In this document: positions 8,786 through 19,454 of the stretch, in pieces | Layout of the letters: each line of letters begins with the position of its first letter | Numbering within the stretch: the first letter of the stretch is position 1 | Assembly (NCBI GenBank): GCA_012728915.1 | Contig: JAAYEC010000038.1 | Location: 1-36,592, forward strand | Length of the DNA: 36,592 bases | Source of the DNA: Deltaproteobacteria bacterium | GTDB lineage: Bacteria; Desulfobacterota; Syntrophia; Syntrophales; UBA2192 | Reading direction: 5' to 3' | Translations under genes and position numbers: made by a program | Notes under the pieces: generated by a model | The model's input: only the letters and a program-made list of their open reading frames with translations | The model's database searches: none | What the model was told of the DNA's origin: nothing

Positions 8786-8807
8786 AAAAGGGGACTGTCC
8801 CCTTTTT
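8786..8807. repeat. REP-like palindrome, copy 2
   Basis: Second copy of the palindrome at 7291-7313 (AAAAGGGGAC-T-GTCCCCTTTTT), in the divergent intergenic region between moeA and nadA, upstream of the nadA promoter. Confidence 0.75.
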
Positions 8808-8834
8808 CGTGGCTGTTTTTCCGCTCTTTTGCCC

Positions 8835-8863
8835 TTGAATTCGAGGGGTCGATCCCCTATATT
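8835..8863 (+). promoter_or_regulatory. nadA promoter
   Basis: TTGAAT (8835-8840) and TATATT (8858-8863) with exactly 17 nt between, 28 bp before the nadA start. The spacer contains a short inverted repeat AGGGG-TCGAT-CCCCT, which could be an operator for a NAD-responsive repressor; no such regulator is in the window, so the operator idea is a guess. Confidence 0.6.
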
Positions 8864-8890
8864 ACCCTTGAAATTTACCGGGAAAAGAGC

Positions 8891-9799
8891 ATGAGCAAGG
8901 ACGAATTGAGCAAAAAAATCAGGGCCCTGCTGAAGGAGAGAAACGGCATCCTGCTGGCCCACTTCTACCAGCGCGACGAGGTGCAGGAGCTGGCCGACTT
9001 CACGGGGGACTCCCTGGGACTGAGCTTCGAGGCCGCAAAGACCGGGGCCGACGTCATCGTCTTTGCCGGCGTGCATTTCATGGCCGAGAGCGCCTCGATC
9101 CTCTCGCCGGACAAGACGGTCCTGCTGCCCCGGGCCGAGGCGGGCTGTGCCCTGGCCGACACGATCACCGTGGAGGCCCTCGAGAAAGAGAAGAAGAAAT
9201 ACCCCGGCGCTGCCGTGGTGACCTACATCAACTCCTCGGCGGCCGTCAAGGCGGCAAGCGACATCTGCTGCACCTCGGCCAACGCCGTGCGCGTCGTCCA
9301 ATCGGTCGAGGAAAAACGAGTGCTCTTCATCCCCGACGGCAACCTTGCCCGCTACACGGCGAAGTTCACCGACAAGGAGATCATCCCCTGGGGAGGCGCC
9401 TGCCCCGTCCACCAGGACCTGACGCCCGAGGAAGTCCTGGCCGTCCGGGCCCGGCACCCGGGCGCGAAATTCGCCGCCCACCCGGAGTGCCGCGAGGAGG
9501 TCCTGGCGCTGGCCGACTTCGTGGGGAGCACCTCGGGGATCATCGATTACGCGGGGAAGATGAGCGGCAACGAGCTCATCTTCGGCACCGAGCTGGGCAT
9601 TCTCTACCAGCTGCGGACGCGGTACCCGGCAAAGACCTTCATCCCCGCCTCGGAGAAGATGATCTGCGAGACCATGAAGCTCACGACCCTCGAGGACATC
9701 CTGAAGGCCCTGACGGCCATGGCGCCCGCGGTGAAGGTGCCCGAGGCGATCCGGGCGCCGGCGAAGAGGTGCCTGGACCGAATGCTGACGGTTGGGTAA
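8891..9799 (+). CDS. nadA: Quinolinate synthase NadA
   Basis: 302-residue 4Fe-4S enzyme that condenses iminoaspartate with dihydroxyacetone phosphate to quinolinate in de novo NAD synthesis. The conserved N-terminus [23 protein letters not shown] is present, as are three cysteines at the spacing of the cluster ligands of short NadA proteins: Cys86 (EAGCALAD), Cys171 (GGACPVHQ) and Cys259 ([12 protein letters not shown]). Further cysteines occur at 126-127 (DICCTSANA) and 200 (HPECRE). Length matches the short NadA type. The ATG at 8891 follows GGAAAAGAG. It stands alone on the plus strand; nadD lies 10 kb away on the other strand, and nadB and nadC are not in the window. Confidence 0.95.
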   Translation: MSKDELSKKIRALLKERNGILLAHFYQRDEVQELADFTGDSLGLSFEAAKTGADVIVFAGVHFMAESASILSPDKTVLLPRAEAGCALADTITVEALEKEKKKYPGAAVVTYINSSAAVKAASDICCTSANAVRVVQSVEEKRVLFIPDGNLARYTAKFTDKEIIPWGGACPVHQDLTPEEVLAVRARHPGAKFAAHPECREEVLALADFVGSTSGIIDYAGKMSGNELIFGTELGILYQLRTRYPAKTFIPASEKMICETMKLTTLEDILKALTAMAPAVKVPEAIRAPAKRCLDRMLTVG

Positions 9800-9890
9800 G
9801 GATGTCGGGCGCCTTGCATCCGGACCTTTTTGAACAGCCTTTCAGAAACAGGCTCCCGGCCACAGACAGCAGGAAGAAGTCCCCCTGCAT

Positions 9891-10043
9891 CCCCCTTTTG
9901 AGACTGTGTCATGATCGGCTCTCGTCATTGCGAGCGACCGACGGGAGCGCGGCAATCTCAACCTTTTCAAGAATATCCGAGATTGCTTCAGTCGCTTCGC
10001 TCCTTCGCAATGACATTGCGGCACGGTCTCTTTTCAAAGGGGG
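9891..10043. repeat. MITE-like palindromic element, copy 1
   Basis: About 153 bp with imperfect long inverted arms: CCCCCTTTTGAGAC at the left, GGTCTCTTTTCAAAGGGGG at the right, and inside them CATTGCGAGC...GCAATCTC against GAGATTGCTTC...CGCAATGACATTGC. No ORF. A 27-nt block (9909-9935) recurs exactly, inverted, at 18750-18776. The right end runs directly into the ribosome-binding region of mfd. The 262-bp gap between nadA and mfd is otherwise empty. Confidence 0.8.
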
Positions 10044-10061
10044 TAAGAGGGGGATTTCGTA

Positions 10062-13000
10062 TTGGATTTTCGTAACGTGAACGCGGAACTTCATACGCTC
10101 CTCCAGGCCGATCCCGGCCTCCGGGACGCGCTCGACAGCATTAGGCGCGGCGAGGAGACGAAGGTCGCGGGCCTGAAGGGCTCCTCGAAGGCCCTCTTCC
10201 TGGCCGCCCTGCACGCGCTGACCCGACGGACGGTGGCCGTGCTGTGCGCCGGCCCCGACGAGGCGCGCTCGCTCGCGCAGGACGCGGCCTTTTTCGCCGG
10301 CAACGGCGACGTCCTGCTCATGCCCCCCTGGGACCTCATGCTCCCCGACACCCTCTCGCCGCAGAGGGACGTCGAGCGGGAGCGCATCCGCGTCCTCTCC
10401 GCGCTCGTCGAGAAGACACCTTCCCTCGTCTTCATCCCCCGGGCGGCCCTGCTGCAGAAAGTCGTTCCGAGGGACGTCGTCGCGGGCTTCCTGTCCGCCG
10501 TGTCCATCGGGGACAACCTCGACCGGGACCTCTTCGCCTCGAAGCTCGCCGAGGGCGGGTACCGACGGGTGCCGCTCGTCGAGGAAGCGGGCGACTTCAG
10601 CGTCCGGGGCAACGTGATCGACCTCTACCCGCCCACGGCGCCGGGCCCCTACCGGCTGCTGCTGGCCGGCGACGAGATCGAGTCGATCCGCGAGATGGAC
10701 GTCGTCTCCCAGCGCTCGCGCCAGGAGCTCGTCGGGTTCACCCTCACGCCGGCCCGGGAGCTGATCCTCTCGGAGGAGGCCCGCAGGAAGGCCCTCCGCA
10801 ACCTCCGGATCCGGGCGGGCGAGCTGGGCCTTCCGGCCCGGGCGAAGGACCGACTGGCCGAGATGATCGGAAACGGACCGGCTTCCTCCCTCAACCCGCA
10901 GTTCTTCCCTCTCTTTTACTCGGACGAGGCGGGGGCGGGGGGGCTCGAAGCGCTCACGGACTACCTGCCCGCAGACGGCCTCATCGTCGCCGTCGACCCC
11001 TTGGACACGGCACGGGCCGAGGAGAAGGCCCGCGACGATATCGGCCGCCTCTTCCTCCGGGCAAAGGACGAGGAAAAGTTCCACCTCGAGGAGGACGTCC
11101 TGTTCCTCGCCGGGGGCGACGTACTGCGCGCCGCCGGGCGCCGCCCGCAGATCGTCCTCGAGGACTTCGAGCTCGGCGCGGGGGACGGTGGCGGGGCGAT
11201 CCGCCTCCGCGTCGAGACCGACCTGGGACTTCGGCCGAAGGAGCCCGCCCTCATCCAGCGCGAGGAGAGCCTGCTGGCGCCCGTGGCCGAGCGGATCCGG
11301 ACCTGGACCCGCGAGGGGTTCCTCGTCTGCTACCTCTGCACCGGCGAGGAGGAGCGGCTGCGGATGAGCCACCTCCTTGCGGACTACGAGCTTCCCCTGG
11401 CGCACGCGGAGGCGCCGTTTTTCGAGGAGCTCTGCGCGCCGCGGGGTGCGCAGGGACGCCTCGTCCTGTGCGAGGGGAAGATCGCCGGGGGCTTCTCCCT
11501 GCCCGGGCTGCGGCTCGTCGTCGTGGGCGAGGAGGAGATCTTCGGAAAGAAGGCCCGCAGGCGCCGGCCCGCCCGGGCCCGCGAGGGCTACTTCCTGCAG
11601 TCCTTCGGCGAGCTCAGCGAGGGCGACTTCGTGGTGCACACCGACCACGGCATCGGCATCTACCGGGGCCTCAAGCGGCTCGCGGTGGGCGCGATCGAGA
11701 ACGACTTCCTGCTCATGGAGTACCAGGCGGGCGATCGGCTCTACATCCCCGTCCACCGCCTCGACCAGATCCAGCGCTACATCGGCCCCGACGGGCACGA
11801 GCCCCGCATCGACAAGCTGGGCGGGACGGCCTGGGAGACGGCCAAGCGGCGCGTCAAGAAGGCCGTCGAGGAGATCGCCGAGGACCTGGTCGCCCTCTAC
11901 GCCGCCCGCGACACGATGACGGGACACGCCTTCTCCGCCGTCGACCGCTACTACGAGGAGTTCTCCTCGTCCTTCGAGTACGAGGAGACCCCCGACCAGG
12001 CCCGGGCCATCGAGGACGTCAACCTCGACATGGACGCCGAGAAGACCATGGACCGCCTCATCTGCGGCGATGCGGGCTTCGGGAAGACGGAGGTGGCCGT
12101 CCGGGCCGCCTTCCGGGCCGCCATGGACGGCAAGCAGACGGCGGTCCTCGTCCCCACGACGATCCTCGCCGAGCAGCACTACCAGACCTTCCGGTCGAGG
12201 CTGGCGAAGTACCCCGTCCGGATCGAAACGCTCAACCGGTTCAAGACTCGGGAGCAGCAGAAGCAGACGCTCGAGAAGATCGCGAAGGGCACCGTCGACA
12301 TCGTCGTCGGCACCCACCGCCTGCTGCAGAAGGACGTCGCCTTCAGGGACCTGGGGCTCGTCGTGATCGACGAGGAGCAGCGCTTCGGCGTCACCCACAA
12401 GGAAAAGCTCAAGAAGCTGCGCACGCTCGTGGACGTGCTCACGCTGACGGCCACCCCCATCCCCCGCACGCTCCAGCTGTCCCTCGTGGGGATCCGGGAC
12501 CTCTCCGTCATCCACACGCCCCCCGAGGGGAGGCTCGCCATCAAGACCTGGGTGCTCGAGTTCGACGACGAGGTGATCCGCAAGGCCGTCCTCGACGAGA
12601 TGGCCCGGGAGGGACAGGTGTTCTTCATCCACGACCGGGTACACTCGATCCACCACATGGCCCGGCGCATCCGGCAGGTCGTCCCCGAGGCGAAGATCGG
12701 CGTCGCCCACGGCCGGATGCCCTCCCGGGAGCTGGAAGATGTCATGGTAAAATTTCTTCGCAGAGAGTATGATGTTCTGCTCTGTACGACGATCGTCGGG
12801 TCGGGCATCGACATCCCGGCGGCCAACACGATCATCGTGGACCGCGCGGACCGTTTCGGCCTGGCGCAGCTCTACCAGATCCGGGGGCGGGTGGGGCGCT
12901 CGAGGGAAGAGGCCCGCGCCTACCTGCTGATCCCCCCGGGGGCGATGCTGTCGCCGGACGCGCAGAAGCGGCTCACGGTGATCAAGGAGTTCACCGAGCC

Positions 13001-13622
13001 AGGCTCGGGGTTCCGGATCGCCTCGCAGGACCTGGAGATCCGCGGAGCCGGCAACCTCATGGGCATGGCCCAGTCGGGGCACATCTCGGCCGTGGGCTAC
13101 GAAATGTACACCCAACTCATGGAGCGGGCCGTCCGAGAGCTGCGGGGCGACAGGATGCCCGAGGCGGAGATCAAGCCGGAGATCCACCTGGGGCTGGCGG
13201 CCTTCGTGCCCGACGGCTACGTGCCCGATACGCACCGCCGGCTCGTGACGTACAAGAAGCTCTCCATGGCGGCGTCGGACGAGGAACTCACGGAGATGCG
13301 GGCCGAGATGCTGGACTGCTACGGGCCGCTGCCGCAGGAGGCGCAGAACCTGATCGAGGTCATCAGCCTGCGCAATCTCATGAAGGGCCTCATGGCCGAG
13401 AAGATGGAGTACGACGGGCGTCACATGATCCTCGCGATCCACCGCTCGAGCCCCATCGACCCGCTGAGGCTCGTCGCACTGGCGAAAAAGAAGTGGAAGG
13501 GCATGCGCTTCACCCCCGGGAATCGGCTCTACGTGCCCATGCCGGACCTGCCCGAGGGGCAGGTGATCGAGGCGGCCAAGGGGCTGCTCCGGGAACTGGC
13601 CGGGCAGCAGGAAAGTGGCTGA
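10062..13622 (+). CDS. mfd: Transcription-repair coupling factor Mfd
   Basis: 1186-residue DNA translocase that removes RNA polymerase stalled at lesions and recruits UvrA. Domains in order are: an N-terminal UvrB-like module (residues ~1-400, without helicase motifs); the CarD-like RNA-polymerase interaction domain from about 514 (LSEGDFVVHTDHGIGIYRG, LMEYQAGDRLYIPVHRLDQ); a RecG-like motor with Walker A GDAGFGKTE near 669, DEEQ at 770-773, LTATPIPRT, and the IVGSGIDIPAANTII and GRVGRS motifs; and a C-terminal TRCF domain. Length is typical. The likely start is TTG at 10062 (DFRNVNAELHTLL), 8 nt behind an AGAGGGGG sequence that belongs to the edge of a repeat; a GTG at 10077 is the alternative. 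It opens a plus-strand cluster with two foldase genes and uvrA. A very long antisense ORF opposite it is a GC-codon shadow. Confidence 0.96.
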   Translation: MDFRNVNAELHTLLQADPGLRDALDSIRRGEETKVAGLKGSSKALFLAALHALTRRTVAVLCAGPDEARSLAQDAAFFAGNGDVLLMPPWDLMLPDTLSPQRDVERERIRVLSALVEKTPSLVFIPRAALLQKVVPRDVVAGFLSAVSIGDNLDRDLFASKLAEGGYRRVPLVEEAGDFSVRGNVIDLYPPTAPGPYRLLLAGDEIESIREMDVVSQRSRQELVGFTLTPARELILSEEARRKALRNLRIRAGELGLPARAKDRLAEMIGNGPASSLNPQFFPLFYSDEAGAGGLEALTDYLPADGLIVAVDPLDTARAEEKARDDIGRLFLRAKDEEKFHLEEDVLFLAGGDVLRAAGRRPQIVLEDFELGAGDGGGAIRLRVETDLGLRPKEPALIQREESLLAPVAERIRTWTREGFLVCYLCTGEEERLRMSHLLADYELPLAHAEAPFFEELCAPRGAQGRLVLCEGKIAGGFSLPGLRLVVVGEEEIFGKKARRRRPARAREGYFLQSFGELSEGDFVVHTDHGIGIYRGLKRLAVGAIENDFLLMEYQAGDRLYIPVHRLDQIQRYIGPDGHEPRIDKLGGTAWETAKRRVKKAVEEIAEDLVALYAARDTMTGHAFSAVDRYYEEFSSSFEYEETPDQARAIEDVNLDMDAEKTMDRLICGDAGFGKTEVAVRAAFRAAMDGKQTAVLVPTTILAEQHYQTFRSRLAKYPVRIETLNRFKTREQQKQTLEKIAKGTVDIVVGTHRLLQKDVAFRDLGLVVIDEEQRFGVTHKEKLKKLRTLVDVLTLTATPIPRTLQLSLVGIRDLSVIHTPPEGRLAIKTWVLEFDDEVIRKAVLDEMAREGQVFFIHDRVHSIHHMARRIRQVVPEAKIGVAHGRMPSRELEDVMVKFLRREYDVLLCTTIVGSGIDIPAANTIIVDRADRFGLAQLYQIRGRVGRSREEARAYLLIPPGAMLSPDAQKRLTVIKEFTEPGSGFRIASQDLEIRGAGNLMGMAQSGHISAVGYEMYTQLMERAVRELRGDRMPEAEIKPEIHLGLAAFVPDGYVPDTHRRLVTYKKLSMAASDEELTEMRAEMLDCYGPLPQEAQNLIEVISLRNLMKGLMAEKMEYDGRHMILAIHRSSPIDPLRLVALAKKKWKGMRFTPGNRLYVPMPDLPEGQVIEAAKGLLRELAGQQESG

Positions 13623-13648
13623 GCGACCGGGGGAGCGAGGGGGATTTG

Positions 13649-13684
13649 ACGGAACGGACGAAATGGGCGAAAGAGACGAAACGG
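13649..13684. repeat. Degenerate heptad-like purine repeat
   Basis: Between mfd and the PpiC gene the sequence runs GACGGAACGGACGAAATGGG and on to CGAAACGG, a degenerate repetition of GACGAAA/GACGGAA units about 7-9 nt long. It has no ORF that fits and resembles other periodic intergenic stretches in the window. Confidence 0.4.
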
Positions 13685-13711
13685 ATGTCTTTCCATAAGG
13701 GGGGTGCGGAC

Positions 13712-14764
13712 ATGGAGGATCGTGAAGGGGAGTCGGAGAGGCCTGGCCGTCCCGGTGCGAAGGTGTGGGCCCTGGCGGGGCTTGCGGCCCTGTGCCTTGC
13801 CACGGTCGCCGGGTGCTCGTCCTTCAAGACGCCGTCGGAGGATGCCATCGCCACGGTGAACGGCGCCGAGATCACGGTCCGGGATTTCACCGTGAAGCTG
13901 AGAAACGCCCTCAACCTCGCGGCCACGCCGGTGGTCCTCCAGGATGCCGGCTTCGAGGCGCTCAAGCGGGAGGCCCTCGACGACCTCATCGAGGAAAAGG
14001 TGATGCTCATCCAGGCCGAAAGGCTGCGGCTCAGGGTGACGGACGAGGAACTCAAGAAACGCGTCGAAGAGATCAAGAAGGACTACCCGGGCGAGAACTT
14101 TACCCAGGTCTTCGGCGGGGAGAAGGTGGACTACAAGATCTGGAGCGAGGAGTTGAGGAAGCGGCTCCTGCTGGAGAAGCTCATCGACCAGGAGGTGAAC
14201 TCGAAGATCGCCGTAACCGACGACGAGGCCCAGGAAGCCTACCAGGCCAACCGGAGCAAGTACTACTCCGAGGAATCGGTGCATGTCGCGCAGATCGTCG
14301 CCCCGACCCGGGAAAAAGCCGACGGCGTGCTCCGGCGCCTCCAGGCCGGCGAGGATTTCGGCAGGATCGCCCAAGAGGTCTCGACGGGCCCCGAGGCGGC
14401 CAAGGGGGGCGATCTCGGCGTGTTCACGCGCGGCGTGATGCCGGAGGCCTTCGACCGCGTCGTCTTCACGCTTCCCGAGGGCAAGGCCAGCCAGGTCGTC
14501 AGGAGCCCCTACGGGTTTCACGTCTTCAAGGTGATCAAGAAGGACAAGGGCCGCTGGATCGAGTTTGCCGACGTGAAGGACAAGATCAAGCTGGACCTCA
14601 TGAAGGTCAAGGAAGAGAAAGAATTCCGCAAGTGGCTCGACCGGCTCAAGGCGGAGGCGAAGATCCGCATCGACCAGGAGCGCCTCCGGCAGGTCAAAAT
14701 CGAAGAGCCGCGGCCCGCGGAGACACGGCCGGAGGACACCCGGCAGGCTCCCGGCAAGGGATGA
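13712..14764 (+). CDS. PpiC/PrsA-type peptidyl-prolyl isomerase lipoprotein
   Basis: 350-residue predicted lipoprotein foldase. A hydrophobic signal segment (residues 17-34) ends in the lipobox VAGC, so Cys35 would be lipidated and the protein anchored on the periplasmic side. A SurA/PrsA-like N-terminal domain follows (ATVNGAEITVRDF; ALDDLIEEKVMLIQAERLRL). Then comes a parvulin domain (VHVAQIVAPTREKADGVLRR, DFGRIAQEVSTGPEAAKGGD, GVMPEAFDRVVFTLPEG, GFHVFKVIKKD) and a charged tail. The ATG at 13712 is chosen for its AAGGGGGG ribosome site and because it places the signal segment near the N-terminus; an upstream ATG at 13685 is possible. The next gene starts 6 bp after its stop, so the two foldases form one operon that probably serves outer-membrane protein folding. 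Confidence 0.9.
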   Translation: MEDREGESERPGRPGAKVWALAGLAALCLATVAGCSSFKTPSEDAIATVNGAEITVRDFTVKLRNALNLAATPVVLQDAGFEALKREALDDLIEEKVMLIQAERLRLRVTDEELKKRVEEIKKDYPGENFTQVFGGEKVDYKIWSEELRKRLLLEKLIDQEVNSKIAVTDDEAQEAYQANRSKYYSEESVHVAQIVAPTREKADGVLRRLQAGEDFGRIAQEVSTGPEAAKGGDLGVFTRGVMPEAFDRVVFTLPEGKASQVVRSPYGFHVFKVIKKDKGRWIEFADVKDKIKLDLMKVKEEKEFRKWLDRLKAEAKIRIDQERLRQVKIEEPRPAETRPEDTRQAPGKG

Positions 14765-14770
14765 GGACGC

Positions 14771-15745
14771 ATGGGCATGAGTAAGTCGTTTCGGTTATTG
14801 GCGGTTGCCGCAAGCCTGCTGATCATCGCGGCGACCGCCGCGCGGGCGGAGATCGTCGATCGGATCGTCGCCGTCGTCAACGACGACGTCGTCACCCAGT
14901 ACGAGCTCGACAGCGCCGTCGAGACCATCCTCAAGCGCTACGAGAGGACCATCCGCCCCGAGGACCGGGACCGGCTCGCCGCCGAGGCGAAGAAGGCCCT
15001 TGTCGGGCGGCTGATCGACGACCTTCTCCTGCGCCAGGAGGCCAGGCGGCTGGGAATCACGGTCCGCGACGAAGAGGTGAACTCCACCATCCAGGAGAGC
15101 CTCAAGAGGCGGAACATGACCCTTGACGAGATGCAGCAGGCCCTGGCCAGGGAGGGGACGTCGTTCGAGAGATATCGCGAGGCATCCCGCAGCGACCTGA
15201 TCAAGATGCGGATCATGCAGAGGGAGATCCGCCAGCGCGTCTCTGTGACCAACGAGGAGATCGGGGCCTATTACCAGGAGCACCGGGACGAATACGAGGG
15301 CAAGCTCCGGGTGAGGTTCCAGATGATCGCCCTGCCGGCCCCCGAGGGCAGCGATCCTCAGGTGAGGGCCGAGCAGCGCGAGAAGGCCGAGGCGATCCTG
15401 AAGCGGGTACGGGCCGGAGAGCCCTTCGAGGCGCTCGCGAACGAATTCGGGACGGGCCCCGGGCAGACCGGGGGCGACATCGGCTACGTCGAAAAGGGGT
15501 CGATGCACCCCGGCATCGAGGAGGTTGCCTTCGGGCTCAAGCCCGGAGAGGTGAGCGACGTCATCGAAACGCCCCAGGGCTTCACCCTCATCCGCGCCCT
15601 CGACCGGCGGGGCGGCGGGAGCCTGACCGTCAAGGCCACCCGGGAGGACGTGGAGGACCGGCTCTACCGGGCGAAGATGGACAAGAAATTCGAGGAGTGG
15701 CTCGCGGAGCGGCGGCAGAAGGCGCATATCGAGATCCGCCTCTAG
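14771..15745 (+). CDS. SurA-like periplasmic peptidyl-prolyl isomerase
   Basis: 324-residue periplasmic chaperone/isomerase. A cleavable signal peptide (residues 1-26, [11 protein letters not shown] then [20 protein letters not shown]) leads into a SurA N-terminal domain. One parvulin domain follows ([61 protein letters not shown]), then a short helical tail. E. coli SurA has two parvulin domains; only one is present here, as in many delta-type SurA proteins. The start is the ATG at 14771 with GAGG 5 nt upstream; the ATG at 14777 is also possible. It is coupled to the upstream PpiC lipoprotein gene. Confidence 0.9.
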   Translation: MGMSKSFRLLAVAASLLIIAATAARAEIVDRIVAVVNDDVVTQYELDSAVETILKRYERTIRPEDRDRLAAEAKKALVGRLIDDLLLRQEARRLGITVRDEEVNSTIQESLKRRNMTLDEMQQALAREGTSFERYREASRSDLIKMRIMQREIRQRVSVTNEEIGAYYQEHRDEYEGKLRVRFQMIALPAPEGSDPQVRAEQREKAEAILKRVRAGEPFEALANEFGTGPGQTGGDIGYVEKGSMHPGIEEVAFGLKPGEVSDVIETPQGFTLIRALDRRGGGSLTVKATREDVEDRLYRAKMDKKFEEWLAERRQKAHIEIRL

Positions 15746-15754
15746 AAGAATAAT

Positions 15755-15803
15755 AAATCCCCCTTTCCTCCCCCTTTGAAGAAAAGGGGAACGCGGGGGA
15801 TTT
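15755..15803. repeat. Nested inverted repeat between surA-like gene and uvrA
   Basis: Outer arms AAATCCCCC (15755-15763) and GGGGGATTT (15795-15803) enclose inner arms CCCCTTT (15771-15777) and AAAGGGG (15783-15789) with a 5-nt loop. The element fills the whole gap between the foldase gene and uvrA. It may end the upstream transcript, and its last GGGGG lies where the uvrA ribosome site is expected. Confidence 0.7.
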
Positions 15804-15808
15804 GAGTC

Positions 15809-18649
<2,841 letters not shown>

Positions 18650-18668
18650 ACAGGAATCCCCTGCCCCG

Positions 18669-18791
18669 TTTTGCAAAGGAGGGGGTGTTGCAATGTCATT
18701 GCGAGCGCAGCGAAGCAATCTTGGCCGGGTCACGGGGTTGACGCGTCGGGCTCGCAATGACGAGAGCCGATCATGACCCCGTCTCAAAGGG
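18669..18791. repeat. MITE-like palindromic element, copy 2 (inverted)
   Basis: About 120 bp between uvrA and the OsmC gene, in the opposite orientation to the copy at 9891-10043. It carries CAATGTCATTGCGAGC on one arm and GCTCGCAATGACGAGAGCC on the other, and GTCTCAAAGGG at the outer end. The 27-nt block 18750-18776 is the exact complement of 9909-9935. No gene lies in the 172-bp gap. Confidence 0.8.
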
Positions 18792-18821
18792 AACGGCGGG
18801 ATCCGCCGTGCCGGGAATCGA

Positions 18822-19283
18822 TCACGTTTCGAGGATCAACTCGTCTTGCAGCCGGATGCAGTCCTTGACGCTCTGGGCGGCGGGGCAGAGCGAGACGTAG
18901 TTCGCGAAGGCCTCCTTAGCGTCGGCCGCCTTCTCCTCGGGGCACTTCAGGTGCATCTTCACGCGAATCGTGGTAATCTTGAGGACGCCGCCCACATCCT
19001 CGATATCGCCCTCGACGTCGGCCCAGAAGAGTCTCTCGGGGGTGGGTATCTTCTTTCCGGCCATCACCATGGCCAGGGTGCCCATCATTCAGCCCGCGGT
19101 GGCGGCGACGATGTGATCGAGGGTTGCCGCGTGCTCCTTTTCGGGGTCGACCTTGTAGAACCGCCGGATCCCCCCGTGAACCCCGTAGTAGACGGGTTCG
19201 GAGAACCCTTCGATCTCGGCCCTGCGGGTGGGACCCGTCTGCCGGACAATCCTGATTTTCGAGGTGTGAACCACTTCGCCCAT
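18822..19283 (-). CDS. OsmC-family peroxiredoxin-like selenoprotein (UGA read as Sec65)
   Basis: Read with UGA as selenocysteine this is one 153-residue OsmC/Ohr-family protein; read conventionally it is two ORFs (19283 down to a TGA at 19089-19091, then 19088-18822) in the same frame. The N-terminal half ends AATLDHIVAATAG and the UGA follows at once, then MMGTLAMVMAGKKIPT. In OsmC proteins the peroxidatic cysteine sits exactly there (AxGxC before a hydrophobic helix). The second catalytic cysteine is kept at Cys133 (SLCPAAQS). The ATG at 19283 has a strong GGAGGA site 8 nt upstream; the second half has no ribosome site of its own. An 8-bp hairpin with a GGUG loop starts 12 nt after the UGA. 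Expected role: thiol-dependent reduction of organic or hydroperoxides in the cytoplasm. OsmC-like selenoproteins have been reported from metagenomes. A pseudogene is the alternative, but no other damage is visible. Confidence 0.85.
19057..19076 (-). promoter_or_regulatory. Candidate bacterial SECIS element
   Basis: On the minus strand CUGGCCAU (19069-19076) pairs with AUGGCCGG (19057-19064), 8 bp with one G-U wobble, closing the tetraloop GGUG (19065-19068). The stem starts 12 nt and the loop 20 nt after the in-frame UGA, inside the distance range known for bacterial SECIS, and the loop begins with G as SelB binding requires. It lies within the coding sequence, as bacterial SECIS elements do. 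Confidence 0.75.
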
Positions 19284-19454
19284 CGAGCTTTCCTCCTTCC
19301 CGTGTTCAGTCTCGATACCCTGTCTTGAAGAAAATTGCAATCGGACGCGGAGGCCCGTCCCCCTTCGGGAAGAACGCTGCGCCCGGATGAGCTCTCATGA
19401 TCCCGGCTTCCCGGGCTTCCCGGATCCGGCGATCGGACGCCGGCCCCGGAAGGC

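Noticed and set aside
9909-13442. 1177-codon ORF antisense to mfd
   Set aside because: It mirrors the GC-rich codons of mfd, has the low-complexity composition typical of such shadows (many D, E, G, H, L, R, V) and no recognisable domain.
18822-19340. OsmC gene as a pseudogene or as two small genes
   Set aside because: Both halves are conserved in one frame, the stop falls on the catalytic position, a SECIS-like hairpin follows, only the first half has a ribosome site, and selC is present.
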